A stretch of 39,700 nt of DNA, taken from Candidatus Desulfolinea nitratireducens (GTDB taxonomy: Bacteria > Chloroflexota > Anaerolineae > Anaerolineales > Villigracilaceae). A program made the position numbers and the translations under genes. Location of the stretch: NCBI GenBank assembly GCA_014382535.1, contig JACNJN010000145.1:1-39700 (forward strand), read 5' to 3'. Shown here piece after piece: positions 23,152-31,914 of this stretch; the first letter of the stretch is position 1; each line of letters opens with the position of its first letter. Below the pieces are notes generated by a model. It was not told the origin of the DNA. It ran no database searches and worked only from the letters and a program-made list of their open reading frames with translations.

Positions 23152-24471
23152 ATGAATAAAAAAGAGAAAAACTCTACACGGCCCGAAGAGTATGTGTCCA
23201 ATTTTGGGCTCCCGAGCGATCTGAAGATAACAGATCTGAGAATTGCTACCGTGGGCTGGGACGACTGGCGCTTCCCAATAATTCGTATTGATACAAATCA
23301 GGGATTAAGCGGTTATGGGGAAGTGCGCGATGGGGCCAGCAAGACCTTCGCCCTGATGCTTAAAAAGCGTTTATTGGGTGAGAATCCATGCAATGTGGAT
23401 AAACTTTTTCGTAAAATCAAGCAATTTGGACACCATGCCCGACAGGGTGGCGGTGTATGCGGTATCGAAATGGCCCTCATGGATTTGGCGGGGAAGGCTT
23501 ACGGCGTCCCCGCTTATGCTTTATGCGGTGGCAAGTTTCGGGATCAGGTCCGCATCTATTGTGATACGCCGAATGAAGACACTGGGATAGCAATGGGCCA
23601 TAAGCTTAAGGAGCGGATGGAGCGCGGCTTCACAATGCTCAAAATGGATATCGGCATCCAACCATTGATTGGTATAAAAGATGCGCTTACTTATCCAGCA
23701 GGAATGTTGAACTCTCATGATGGAACCTCATTAGAGCGGATGCTGGATATCAACTCCATTCAGCACCCTTTTACCCATGTGCGCTTAACCACGGAGGGGA
23801 TTCGATTATTAGTGGAATATGTTGAGCAGGTCCGGTCGGTTGTTGGATACGAAATCCCAATTGCGGCCGATCACTTCGGGCATATCGGGATAGATGATTG
23901 TATCCGTCTGGGTGAAGCCCTTGAACCCTATAATCTGGCCTGGCTTGAAGATATGGTGCCCTGGCAATATACCGATAAATGGGTTCGCCTGGAGCGCTCG
24001 CTCAAAACACCTGTTTGCACCGGGGAGGACATCTATCTAAAAGAAGGCTTTTTACCTTTGTTGCAGGCAGGAGCCGTTAATGTCATTCATCCAGATCTGG
24101 CCACAAGCGGTGGCATTTTAGAAACGAAGAAGATTGGTGACCTCGCCCAGGAATATGGCATCAGCATGGCCATGCATATGGCGGGCACGCCCATCAGCAC
24201 TATGGCAAGTGTTCATTGTGCTGCTGCAACTGAGAATTTTATCGCTTTGGAGCATCACTTTGCAGATGTGCCCTTCTGGAATGATTTTATTAACATTGGA
24301 TCAAAACCAATTATTCAAGAGGGCTATATCCCTGTGCCCGATAAACCCGGGCTGGGATTTGAAATCAATGAAGAAACGATTAAAGAGCATCTCGTCTCCG
24401 ACGACCAGGGATTTTTTGAACCAACTACGGAGTGGGATTCTGAGCGTAGCTGGGATCGCCTGTGGTCATAG
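23152..24471 (+). CDS. Enolase-superfamily sugar-acid dehydratase (mandelate racemase/muconate lactonizing type), copy 1
   Basis: A 439-residue protein. The N-terminal cap domain starts with LKITDLRIATVGWDDW. The barrel carries Lys in FTMLKMDIG, metal ligands Asp240 (AADHFGH), Glu266 (AWLEDM) and Glu292 (CTGEDIY), and a candidate base His342 (AMHMAGTP). These are the residues of acid-sugar dehydratases of this superfamily, which abstract the proton alpha to the carboxylate. The exact sugar acid cannot be deduced. The track's start at 22903 overlaps the RraA gene; ATG 23152 is chosen because AAAGGAAG lies just before it and it leaves a 10-base gap. Downstream is another superfamily member, ManD. 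Confidence 0.87.
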   Translation: MNKKEKNSTRPEEYVSNFGLPSDLKITDLRIATVGWDDWRFPIIRIDTNQGLSGYGEVRDGASKTFALMLKKRLLGENPCNVDKLFRKIKQFGHHARQGGGVCGIEMALMDLAGKAYGVPAYALCGGKFRDQVRIYCDTPNEDTGIAMGHKLKERMERGFTMLKMDIGIQPLIGIKDALTYPAGMLNSHDGTSLERMLDINSIQHPFTHVRLTTEGIRLLVEYVEQVRSVVGYEIPIAADHFGHIGIDDCIRLGEALEPYNLAWLEDMVPWQYTDKWVRLERSLKTPVCTGEDIYLKEGFLPLLQAGAVNVIHPDLATSGGILETKKIGDLAQEYGISMAMHMAGTPISTMASVHCAAATENFIALEHHFADVPFWNDFINIGSKPIIQEGYIPVPDKPGLGFEINEETIKEHLVSDDQGFFEPTTEWDSERSWDRLWS

Positions 24472-24498
24472 ATGATTATCGGAAAATGGAATAAATTC

Positions 24499-25755
24499 AT
24501 GAAAATTACAAATGTTAAATCTATTCTGACGGCGCCTGAAGGCATCGCCCTCGTTGTCGTCAAAGTCGAAACGGATCAGCCGGGATTATATGGGCTCGGC
24601 TGTGCAACCTTTACGCAACGCCCCACCCTGGTGGCAAATGCGGTTGACGAATATCTTGCTCCCCTGCTTCAGGGCCGTGATCCAGCCAATATCGAAGATC
24701 TATGGCATATGATGCATGTCAATTCCTACTGGCGCAACGGCCCGGTCCTGAATAACGCGATCAGTGGTGTCGATATGGCCTTATGGGATATTAAAGGCAA
24801 AGAAGCCAATATGCCCGTATATGATTTGCTGGGTGGCAAGTGCCGTGAGGCGGCCATGGTCTATCGCCATGCCGATGGTCGTGACCCCCAGGAAGTATTG
24901 GATAATGTACTCAATTATCAGGAAGAGGGATATCTGGCGGTCCGTTGTCAGATGGGCGGTTACGGTGGCCGGGTCAAGGAAATGACAGACGATACGGTTC
25001 AACCGGGGAAAGCAGCACCGCAAGCGACCCATCGCATCCATATGATGGAACGTTTGAATACCAATTTTCCCGGGGCATATTATGATCCGGACTGGTATGC
25101 CCGTTCCGTCGTGGAATTATTTGAACATGTGCGGACAAACGTCGGTGATGACCTTTTCCTTTTGCATGATGTCCATGAGCGTCTTACACCGATGGATGCG
25201 ATTCGCCTGGCAAAGGCATTGGAGCCTTATCGCCTCTTTTTCCTGGAGGACCCCCTGGCTCCCGATCAGATCGAGTGGTTCCGTCGGTTGCGTGATCAAT
25301 GTGCCACGCCAATTGCTATGGGTGAGCTGCATAATAACCCCCTGGAATGGCGTATGCTAATTGCCGAGCAATTGATAGATTATATCCGTGCCCATATTTC
25401 CCAATTGGGTGGCTTGACTCCTGCCCGCAAATTGGCCTCCTTATGTGAAGCCTTCGGTGTACGCACAGCCTGGCATGGCCCGGGCGATGTCTCTCCTGTC
25501 GGACATGCGGCAAACCTGCACCTGGACCTGGCATGTCATAATTTTGGGATTCAGGAAGTGATCAATTTCAGTGATGTACTCTATGAGGTCTTCCCGGGCA
25601 CACCTGAATTGCGCGGAGGATATGTCTGGTCGAACGGCAAACCTGGATTTGGGGTTGATATCGATGAAGAAAAAGCAGCTCAGTACCCCATCGAGATTCC
25701 GCCAATTACGTGGACGCAAAGTCGTTGGCCTGACGGTACGATTTGGACACCTTAG
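24499..25755 (+). CDS. manD: D-mannonate dehydratase, enolase-superfamily type (ManD/RspA)
   Basis: A 418-residue enzyme of the ManD/RspA family, which converts D-mannonate (or gluconate in slower members) to 2-keto-3-deoxygluconate. The cap begins MKITNVKSILTAPEGI. Metal ligands are Asp224 (in HDVHERL), Glu250 (LEDPLAP) and Glu276 (GELHNNP). Catalytic His226 lies beside the first ligand and His326 is in WHGPGD. The long 20s-type loop with FPGAYYDPDW is present. ATG 24499 is preferred over the track's ATG 24472, which directly follows the previous stop, because family members start at MKIT and a GGA-rich stretch precedes it. It is an isofunctional but unrelated alternative to the UxuA-type proteins in this locus. 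Confidence 0.88.
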   Translation: MKITNVKSILTAPEGIALVVVKVETDQPGLYGLGCATFTQRPTLVANAVDEYLAPLLQGRDPANIEDLWHMMHVNSYWRNGPVLNNAISGVDMALWDIKGKEANMPVYDLLGGKCREAAMVYRHADGRDPQEVLDNVLNYQEEGYLAVRCQMGGYGGRVKEMTDDTVQPGKAAPQATHRIHMMERLNTNFPGAYYDPDWYARSVVELFEHVRTNVGDDLFLLHDVHERLTPMDAIRLAKALEPYRLFFLEDPLAPDQIEWFRRLRDQCATPIAMGELHNNPLEWRMLIAEQLIDYIRAHISQLGGLTPARKLASLCEAFGVRTAWHGPGDVSPVGHAANLHLDLACHNFGIQEVINFSDVLYEVFPGTPELRGGYVWSNGKPGFGVDIDEEKAAQYPIEIPPITWTQSRWPDGTIWTP

Positions 25756-25774
25756 TAAATTACAGAAAACATTC

Positions 25775-25901
25775 TAACTACTCAGGCTTGTCTTTGCGAG
25801 GCAGTTCTACCGCCGAAGCAATCTCCCAAGCAGTTTTGGAGACTGCCGCGTCGCAAAAGCGTGCTCCTCGCACAGACACTTCTGAAGAGGCTGAGTAGTT
25901 A
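25775..25901. repeat. Extragenic repeat, copy 2, with outer 11-bp inverted repeat
   Basis: Outer arms TAACTACTCAG (25775-25785) and CTGAGTAGTTA (25891-25901) are perfectly complementary. The interior shares ordered blocks with the element at 7221-7333 (TGTCTTTGCGAGG, GAAGCAATCTCC, GGAGACTGC, CGCAAAA, CTCCTCGCA). The element fills most of the 207-bp gap between manD and the second UxuA-like gene, the widest gap inside the catabolic run. Read as RNA it could form a long stem. Confidence 0.65.
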
Positions 25902-25962
25902 CGAAGCAATCTAATATTAAAGTGCTACATTTCATTGCTAGAAAGTATATAGAAGAAAGCTT

Positions 25963-27021
25963 ATGAGCATTAAACCTGATAAATTCCCAATGCGGGCAGT
26001 CCCCGGATATTATTCGAGTACCGAAGGTATTCAGATCGCCTTCCAGACAAATGCCAATGCCAGCGATGAAGATTTGCAGTTTTATCAGCAATTAGGTGTC
26101 GAGTGGGCTATGGTTAACATCAATAATGCTGAGCAGCACTCGCTCGAATTTTATAAAGGCCTGGTCAAACGTTTTGGTGATTACGATATCAAGATTTATC
26201 GAATAACCAACCTCGGCGTTCACAACGTGCCTGAGATCACACTCAATCTTCCCGGCCGCGATAATAAGATAGATGAATTTAAGGGTTTTATCCGTAATAT
26301 CGGCGCCGCAGGAATTAAATACAATACCTACGCCCATATGGCCAACGGGATTTGGTCTTCCCCCCGAATCGATGGGCGAGGCGGGATGAGTGCACGCCAC
26401 CTTGATATATCTAACGCTGTCGGATATTGGGATGATCATAGTTATTCTGGGGAATTGACACATGGACGGACCTATAGCGAAGAAGAATTATGGGAAAACT
26501 ATGCCTATCTGATCCGCCAGATTGCACCGGTGGCCGAAGAGGCCGGTGTACGGATCGGGATCCATCCCGATGATCCGCCAGTTTATGCATTGGGAGGCAT
26601 TCCACGCTGTATCTTTGGCAATTTTGCCGGTTATAAAAAAGCAATGGAAATTGCAGATAGCCCCAATATCGGCGTTTGTCTTTGCATTGGCTGCTGGCTG
26701 GAGGGGGGCGAAATCGGTATGGGCAATAGCGTGGTTGATGCCATAAAATATTTTGCATCAAAAAACCAGCTCTTCAAAGTTCATTTTCGGAATGTTTCAA
26801 ATCCCATGCCCGAGCCATTGGCCGAGACGCTGATCGATAATGGGTATCAGGATATGTACGATGTAATGAAGGCACTCCGCGAGGTGAAATTCGACGGGTG
26901 TATTATTCCTGACCATATTCCACAGATGTTGGGTGGGCATCGGGTGGGCGTGGCCTATTCGATTGCCTATATGCGAGCGCTGGTGCAGGCGGCGAATCAT
27001 GAGTTTGGCGGGGCTGCATAG
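25963..27021 (+). CDS. uxuA: Mannonate dehydratase family protein (UxuA type), copy 2
   Basis: A 352-residue UxuA-family TIM barrel. The four metal ligands are in place: His201 (GIHPDDPP), Cys241 (VCLCIGCW), His274 (FKVHFRNV) and Asp317 (IIPDHIP). It is longer than copy 1 and contains the extra segment with YNTYAHMANGIWSSP and SYSGELTHGRTYSEEELWEN, closer to classical mannonate dehydratases, so it is the better candidate for true UxuA. The product 2-keto-3-deoxygluconate would be used by the kinase and aldolase encoded directly after it. It starts 60 bases after the extragenic repeat; no clear promoter is seen in the gap. AGAAGAAAG precedes ATG 25963. Confidence 0.85.
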   Translation: MSIKPDKFPMRAVPGYYSSTEGIQIAFQTNANASDEDLQFYQQLGVEWAMVNINNAEQHSLEFYKGLVKRFGDYDIKIYRITNLGVHNVPEITLNLPGRDNKIDEFKGFIRNIGAAGIKYNTYAHMANGIWSSPRIDGRGGMSARHLDISNAVGYWDDHSYSGELTHGRTYSEEELWENYAYLIRQIAPVAEEAGVRIGIHPDDPPVYALGGIPRCIFGNFAGYKKAMEIADSPNIGVCLCIGCWLEGGEIGMGNSVVDAIKYFASKNQLFKVHFRNVSNPMPEPLAETLIDNGYQDMYDVMKALREVKFDGCIIPDHIPQMLGGHRVGVAYSIAYMRALVQAANHEFGGAA

Positions 27022-27055
27022 AGTCGGTATTGAATGAAAAAAGTGAGAGTATCCT

Positions 27056-27706
27056 ATGAACAAAGTAATTGAGCAAATTGGAAAGCTGGGCGTCGTCCCT
27101 GTCGTAGCAATTGAGGATGCAGCCGACGCGCCCCGATTGGGTCAGGCCTTGATGGCCGGTGGTTTGCCTTGTGCAGAGATCACATTTCGTACGGCAGCAG
27201 CAGAATCGGCCATCCGTGCAATGGCTACTGAATATCCGGATATGCTGGTGGGGGCCGGAACTGTGTTGACGGTGAATCAGGCAGAAAGAGCCCTTTCCGC
27301 TGGTGCAAAATTTATCGTTACCCCTGGATTTGACGCCGCCGTTGTCGATTGGTGCCTGAGTCACGAGTTGCCGATCACTCCCGGAGTAATGACCCCGACT
27401 GAAATTAATTTGGCTCTCAATAAAGGGCTGAAGCTGTTGAAATTTTTCCCTGCGGAAGCGGCTGGTGGCATCAAAACGCTCAAGGCCATTGGTGGCCCTT
27501 ATGTCGGTGTTTCCTTTATCCCAACCGGCGGGATCGGTGTTCACAACCTGGCTGACTATTTGCGATTGCCCATGGTCCACGCTTGTGGAGGCAGTTGGCT
27601 GGTCAAAAAACAGCTGATTGCAGAGGGCGAATTTAAACAAATCGAGAAGTTAACTGCTGCCGCTGTAAAACTGGTTCAGGAAATACGAGGAGAAAATCAT
27701 GACTAA
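27056..27706 (+). CDS. eda: KDPG/KHG aldolase (Eda), copy 1
   Basis: A 216-residue class I aldolase that splits 2-keto-3-deoxy-6-phosphogluconate into pyruvate and glyceraldehyde 3-phosphate. Schiff-base Lys129 lies in [12 protein letters not shown], catalytic Glu41 in AEITFRT, and phosphate-binding glycine segments are visible (GAGTVL, PTGGI). Length is normal. It sits 34 bases after uxuA and overlaps the KDG kinase gene by 8 bases, giving the complete dehydratase-aldolase-kinase order of the hexuronate pathway. The second aldolase at 30059-30706 is divergent. Confidence 0.92.
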   Translation: MNKVIEQIGKLGVVPVVAIEDAADAPRLGQALMAGGLPCAEITFRTAAAESAIRAMATEYPDMLVGAGTVLTVNQAERALSAGAKFIVTPGFDAAVVDWCLSHELPITPGVMTPTEINLALNKGLKLLKFFPAEAAGGIKTLKAIGGPYVGVSFIPTGGIGVHNLADYLRLPMVHACGGSWLVKKQLIAEGEFKQIEKLTAAAVKLVQEIRGENHD

Positions 27707-28745
27707 GCGCGTTGTGACTCTCGGCGAAATCATGTTGCGTTTGAAACCAGTCGGTTTTGAGCGCTTCTTTCAATCGCCGACATTGGAAGCCACCTTTGGC
27801 GGTGGTGAGGGGAATGTTGCTATATCATTGGCGAATTTTGGCCTGGACGCAGCTTTTGTGACAGCCCTGCCCATGAACCCCATTGCCGACGCCTGCATCC
27901 GATTTTTGCGCGGTTATGGTGTAAACACCGATCATATTACTCTACAGGGAGAGCGGATGGGGATCTACTTTTTGGAGGCTGGAGCCAATCAACGACCCTC
28001 GAACGTCGTCTATGATCGCGCCCATTCTTCCATTTCCACTGCCCAGGCTGCAGATTTCAACTGGGATGCCATTTTTGAAAATGCAGGTTGGTTTCATATT
28101 ACCGGCATCACACCGGCCATAAGTGAATCAGCGGCAACGTTGTCCCTGAAGGCTGTGCAGGAAGCAAAAGCACGCGGCGTCACTGTTTCCTGTGACTATA
28201 ACTTCCGCAAAAAATTGTGGAAGTATGGCAAGAGTGCTCCTGAGGTGATGGGAGAATTGGTCAAATTTGTGGATGTGGGCATCGCCAATGAAGAGGATTG
28301 TCAGCGTTCGCTGGGGGTTTCTGTGAGTGAAGGGGATTGGGAGCAGGGTGTCAGTTCAGGTGAATTGGATACAGCTCGGTATCAGGCCCTGGCAGAGAAA
28401 ATGTTTGCCACCTTCCCCAATCTGAAATATCAGGCGATCACGCTGCGTGAAAGTTTTAGCGCCAGCCATAATGGCTGGTCGGGATGTTTATTTAACGGAA
28501 ACAAATTCCTCGTCAGCCAGCGATACGATATCAAAGATATTGTGGATCGTGTCGGGGGAGGCGATTCATTTGCGGCCGGATTAATTTACGGTTTACACAC
28601 GGGAATGACAGATGAAGACGCCCTGAGCTTTTCAGTGGCAGCTTCTTGTCTGAAACATTCCATTTCCGGAGATGTAAACCTGAGTACAGTCTCTGAGGTC
28701 CAAAAACTGATGGCTGGTGATGGCTCAGGCCGAGTACAGAGGTAG
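27699..28745 (+). CDS. kdgK: 2-keto-3-deoxygluconate kinase-like PfkB kinase, copy 1
   Basis: A 348-residue ribokinase-fold enzyme likely to phosphorylate 2-keto-3-deoxygluconate at O6 with ATP. It shows the N-terminal start [18 protein letters not shown], glycine motif [15 protein letters not shown] and C-terminal signature [17 protein letters not shown] with catalytic Asp289. The [19 protein letters not shown] region is typical for KdgK. Its ATG lies inside the end of the aldolase gene (8-base overlap), so translation is coupled. Confidence 0.88.
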   Translation: MTKRVVTLGEIMLRLKPVGFERFFQSPTLEATFGGGEGNVAISLANFGLDAAFVTALPMNPIADACIRFLRGYGVNTDHITLQGERMGIYFLEAGANQRPSNVVYDRAHSSISTAQAADFNWDAIFENAGWFHITGITPAISESAATLSLKAVQEAKARGVTVSCDYNFRKKLWKYGKSAPEVMGELVKFVDVGIANEEDCQRSLGVSVSEGDWEQGVSSGELDTARYQALAEKMFATFPNLKYQAITLRESFSASHNGWSGCLFNGNKFLVSQRYDIKDIVDRVGGGDSFAAGLIYGLHTGMTDEDALSFSVAASCLKHSISGDVNLSTVSEVQKLMAGDGSGRVQR

Positions 28746-28803
28746 CTGTCCTGTTGAATTGACTCTTCAATCCCATTCAGTATTTATAAGTAGAGGAGAA
28801 ATA

Positions 28804-29952
28804 GTGAATCAGAAACCTTTCTTTAAAATAACGGAAGACGATTTATCTCAATTTGCCAGTCCGGTATTCGTGACTTTTGGTGAAACCATGGTTCGGGATA
28901 CCCCGGCAGATAATGAACGACCAGAACGCACGCGGCAGGTTCACCTTTCCATGGCAGGGAGTGAATATACCCTGGCGATGGGACTCAGCCGCCTTGGGAT
29001 GCCTGCTGAATATATTACCCGGGTTCCGGATAATCCTTATGGTCGCGCGCTGCGAAATATTGCCCGCGAAAATGGTGTTCTGACCGATCATTTTGTGTGG
29101 GCACCCAAAACTGAACCCATTGGACGTCTGATCTATGAAATTGGTCGCACCCCCCGCAAGAATACCGGTGTTTACCAAAGAATGTACTCTGCGGCTTCAA
29201 AGTTGGATGCAGGTATGGTTGATTGGCCATCTGTCTTGAAGAATGCCCGGCTATTTCATACCTCCGGAATCACCTTTGGCTTGGCAAATCACAGTGGGTA
29301 CGATCGTAATTTCAATTATGAGGCCTTTAAAGAAGCGATGTCCGCCAAACCAAATGACTGCCTGGTTGGGATGGATTTCAACTACCGCCCGACCCTGTGG
29401 TCGCCGGATCAGGCCCGAGAATTAATGACGCCAATTGTGTCTGAACATATCGACATTTTTATCACCACAATTGAGGATATGGCTCGTTTATACGACATCG
29501 ATTGTGGCCAGTATTCGGCCAAACAGGTCGTCGATGGCGATATGGGACGACTGGAAGATGATGATATTCAAGCCTTCGCCCAGAAAGTGATGGAACTCTT
29601 TGATGTCAGGATTGTCGCCATCACCATCCGCTATCCCGACACCTTTGAACAGCATCGTTGGGAATCAGCCGCCATAGATTCGGATGGGTTTTTCTTCCGC
29701 TCCCCTGAGGTGAAACCAATCACGCTCTGGGATCGGTTGGGCGGCGGCGATACCTGGAATGCTGGATTTTATTATGGCTTACTGACCGAAGATTTTAGCC
29801 CCGCCGGGTTGACCAAAGGTGTTCTGGTTGGTGATGCCGCCACGCGCATCAAACAGACCCTGATGTTCGATCTGCCACTGATCGATAAAGCCGAAGTCGA
29901 ATCCTTAATGAAAGCCGATGCCTTTGGAGGCGGAAAGCGTACCTCTCGATAG
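28804..29952 (+). CDS. PfkB-family kinase, KdgK-related, copy 2 (long form)
   Basis: A 382-residue ribokinase-fold protein, about 35-70 residues longer than usual KdgK. It has MAGSEYTLAMGLSRLGMPA in place of the glycine motif, FNYRPTLWSPDQAREL and the signature DRLGGGDTWNAGFYYGL with catalytic Asp316. Related to copy 1 but clearly diverged, so it may act on a different 2-keto-3-deoxy sugar acid. The track's start at 28717 overlaps the upstream kinase. GTG 28804 is preferred, since GAGGAG lies 5 bases before it and no such signal precedes 28717. The paired aldolase follows after a 106-base gap in which I see no signal. Confidence 0.85.
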   Translation: MNQKPFFKITEDDLSQFASPVFVTFGETMVRDTPADNERPERTRQVHLSMAGSEYTLAMGLSRLGMPAEYITRVPDNPYGRALRNIARENGVLTDHFVWAPKTEPIGRLIYEIGRTPRKNTGVYQRMYSAASKLDAGMVDWPSVLKNARLFHTSGITFGLANHSGYDRNFNYEAFKEAMSAKPNDCLVGMDFNYRPTLWSPDQARELMTPIVSEHIDIFITTIEDMARLYDIDCGQYSAKQVVDGDMGRLEDDDIQAFAQKVMELFDVRIVAITIRYPDTFEQHRWESAAIDSDGFFFRSPEVKPITLWDRLGGGDTWNAGFYYGLLTEDFSPAGLTKGVLVGDAATRIKQTLMFDLPLIDKAEVESLMKADAFGGGKRTSR

Positions 29953-30058
29953 ATCTGTTTCCGGTCGAGGATTAGCAGGAGACTTGTTCTGGTCCAAAGC
30001 ATAATTGATTGAAGACAAGAGCCGTGGTCCAATTTTTATTTATTAATAGGAGATACCA

Positions 30059-30706
30059 ATGAAGAAACACGAAAAACTAGCCATCATTCGCGATACCGGC
30101 ATCATCGCCATTATGCGGGCCTCTTCATCCGATCAATTGATTACTGCGGCCGATGCCATCAAGGCAGGTGGGGTCAGGGTAATCGAAGTCACCATGACAA
30201 CGCCCGGAGCTTTAAGCGTTATTGAAAAAGCCAAAGCCAGATATGGAGATGATGTTCTTTTTGGCGCAGGGAGTGTGCTTGATCCGGAAACTGCTCGATC
30301 TGCCATCCTGGCCGGAGCTGATTTTGTGGTCGCACCTACGCTGAATCTTGCTATGGTGGCCTTGTGCAATCGCTATAGTATCCCCGTGATGCCCGGTTGT
30401 TACACTCCCACTGAAGCACTTACTGCCTGGGAAGCAGGTGCTGATATGATCAAGCTCTTTCCAGCCAGCTTTGGAGGTGCGTCCCTGGTCAAGGCGATGT
30501 TGGCGCCCCTGCCTCAACTGGAGATTGTCCCCGTTGGTGGAGTTGACCTCGATACCGCTGCCGATTTCATCCGTAAAGGGGCTGCAGCCCTTGGGGTTGG
30601 GAGCAGTTTGGTCAACCAAAAATTGCTGGATGAGGGGAACCTCGATGAGTTAACCCGCCGGGCAGAGAAGTTTATCCAGGCAGTTAAAAACGGTCGTTCT
30701 GGGTAG
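30059..30706 (+). CDS. KDPG/KHG-type aldolase, copy 2
   Basis: A 215-residue class I aldolase with Schiff-base Lys132 in MIKLFPASFGG, Glu43 in VIEVTMTTPG and the ligand loop GAGSVLDPETA. LFPAS is the variant of the FFPAE site seen in 2-dehydro-3-deoxy-6-phosphogalactonate or mixed-specificity members, so this copy may serve the product of the second kinase. TAGGAG lies 7 bases before ATG 30059. It is followed at 34 bases by a galactonate-dehydratase-like gene, which fits a second, De Ley-Doudoroff-like branch (aldonate dehydratase, kinase, aldolase). Confidence 0.9.
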   Translation: MKKHEKLAIIRDTGIIAIMRASSSDQLITAADAIKAGGVRVIEVTMTTPGALSVIEKAKARYGDDVLFGAGSVLDPETARSAILAGADFVVAPTLNLAMVALCNRYSIPVMPGCYTPTEALTAWEAGADMIKLFPASFGGASLVKAMLAPLPQLEIVPVGGVDLDTAADFIRKGAAALGVGSSLVNQKLLDEGNLDELTRRAEKFIQAVKNGRSG

Positions 30707-30740
30707 GAAGATTTTTTATATTTACCGTGGAGCATTTTAT

Positions 30741-31895
30741 ATGAAAATAGAAAAAGTGGATGTTTGGTTGGTGGAAGGGATCAAATATAACTGGACACTT
30801 CTGCGTATAACCACAGACAATGGTTTGACAGGCGTTGGGGAAGCCACAAACTGGCCAGGCAGCCCGCTGGTCTATCATGCCGCCAAACATCTTGGAGAAC
30901 GGATCATTGGTTTGGACCCAAGCCGTATAGACTATATCTGGTCCAAACTCTACCGCGATTTGAATTGGCTTGGACCAACAGGTGTGATGATGTGTGCCAT
31001 GTCTGGGATCGATATGGCATTATTAGACCTGAAAGCAAAATCTTTGGGAGTTCCTTGCTACGAGTTATTGGGTGGGGCATTTCGCAAGAAAATCCTGCTT
31101 TACGCAAATTACTGGTTTATCAAAGGTGGTCACAACCCTGAAGATTATGTGTGGCAAGCCAAAGAAGTTGTGGCTCAAGGGTTCACAGGGTTAAAGTTTG
31201 ACCCATTTGCACACACCAATTACCTTTTTGGAGATGACCTCAGTTCCAATTTGACCCTGACATCGGCCCAGGAAGATTTGGCCTATGATATTGTTCGGGC
31301 TGTTCGGGAAACTGTCGGCCCGGATGTTCAACTTGCGATCGAAACCCATGCCATGCTCAGCATGCCCACAGCTCTTCGAATGGCTGAGCGTCTGGCTCCC
31401 CTTAATATGATGTGGTACGAAGAACCTGTAGGCCCGGAATCAGCCAATACCCTGAAATATTTTCGTGAGCGAACCAACGTCCCGATTTGTGTGGGAGAGC
31501 GACACTACAGTCGCTGGGGTTTCCGTCCTGTTTTGGAGCAGCAGCTTGTGGACTATATTATGCCTGATATCACCCGCTGTGGTGGTCCCAGTGAACTGAA
31601 GCGCATCGCCACAATGGCCGAGACATATAATATCCAGGTCGCTCCACATAACCCCAATGGACCTCTATCGACCTTGGCCAGTGCCCATGTATGCGCCTCC
31701 ATCCCTAATTTTTTCCGCCAGGAATTTATGTTCACTGATGTCCCCTGGAGAGATACCGTTATCAGCCGCCCTCTTAATATCAAGGATGGTTATTACATTT
31801 TGGATGATACACCTGGATTAGGCGTAGACCTTGTTGATGAGGTCATGGAAGCACATCCGGGGATCACGGAAATGAAACCAGGTTTTTACGTCTAA
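30741..31895 (+). CDS. Enolase-superfamily dehydratase, galactonate-dehydratase-like, copy 2
   Basis: A 384-residue mandelate-racemase-type protein. The cap contains LRITTDNGLTGVGEATNWPG. The barrel has the DgoD-like motif FTGLKFDPF (Lys-x-Asp), then AIETHAML, MWYEEPVGPE, CVGERHYSR and VAPHNPNGPL. Glu201 stands where DgoD has Asp as first metal ligand, with His203 two residues on. Glu227/228 and Glu253 give the others, and His303 is the candidate base. Glu in place of Asp and Asn after the base His suggest a substrate other than D-galactonate. It lies between the second aldolase and the second RraA-like gene, all in tight spacing. Confidence 0.87.
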   Translation: MKIEKVDVWLVEGIKYNWTLLRITTDNGLTGVGEATNWPGSPLVYHAAKHLGERIIGLDPSRIDYIWSKLYRDLNWLGPTGVMMCAMSGIDMALLDLKAKSLGVPCYELLGGAFRKKILLYANYWFIKGGHNPEDYVWQAKEVVAQGFTGLKFDPFAHTNYLFGDDLSSNLTLTSAQEDLAYDIVRAVRETVGPDVQLAIETHAMLSMPTALRMAERLAPLNMMWYEEPVGPESANTLKYFRERTNVPICVGERHYSRWGFRPVLEQQLVDYIMPDITRCGGPSELKRIATMAETYNIQVAPHNPNGPLSTLASAHVCASIPNFFRQEFMFTDVPWRDTVISRPLNIKDGYYILDDTPGLGVDLVDEVMEAHPGITEMKPGFYV

Positions 31896-31914
31896 AGTAG
31901 GGCGAGGCTCCTTT

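Noticed and set aside
26903-27640. 245-residue open frame on the minus strand
   Set aside because: It lies opposite the end of uxuA and the KDPG aldolase, both well supported; its composition is that of a shadow frame.
28717-28803. Upstream extension of the second PfkB kinase
   Set aside because: It overlaps the first kinase gene and has no Shine-Dalgarno; GTG 28804 with GAGGAG fits better.
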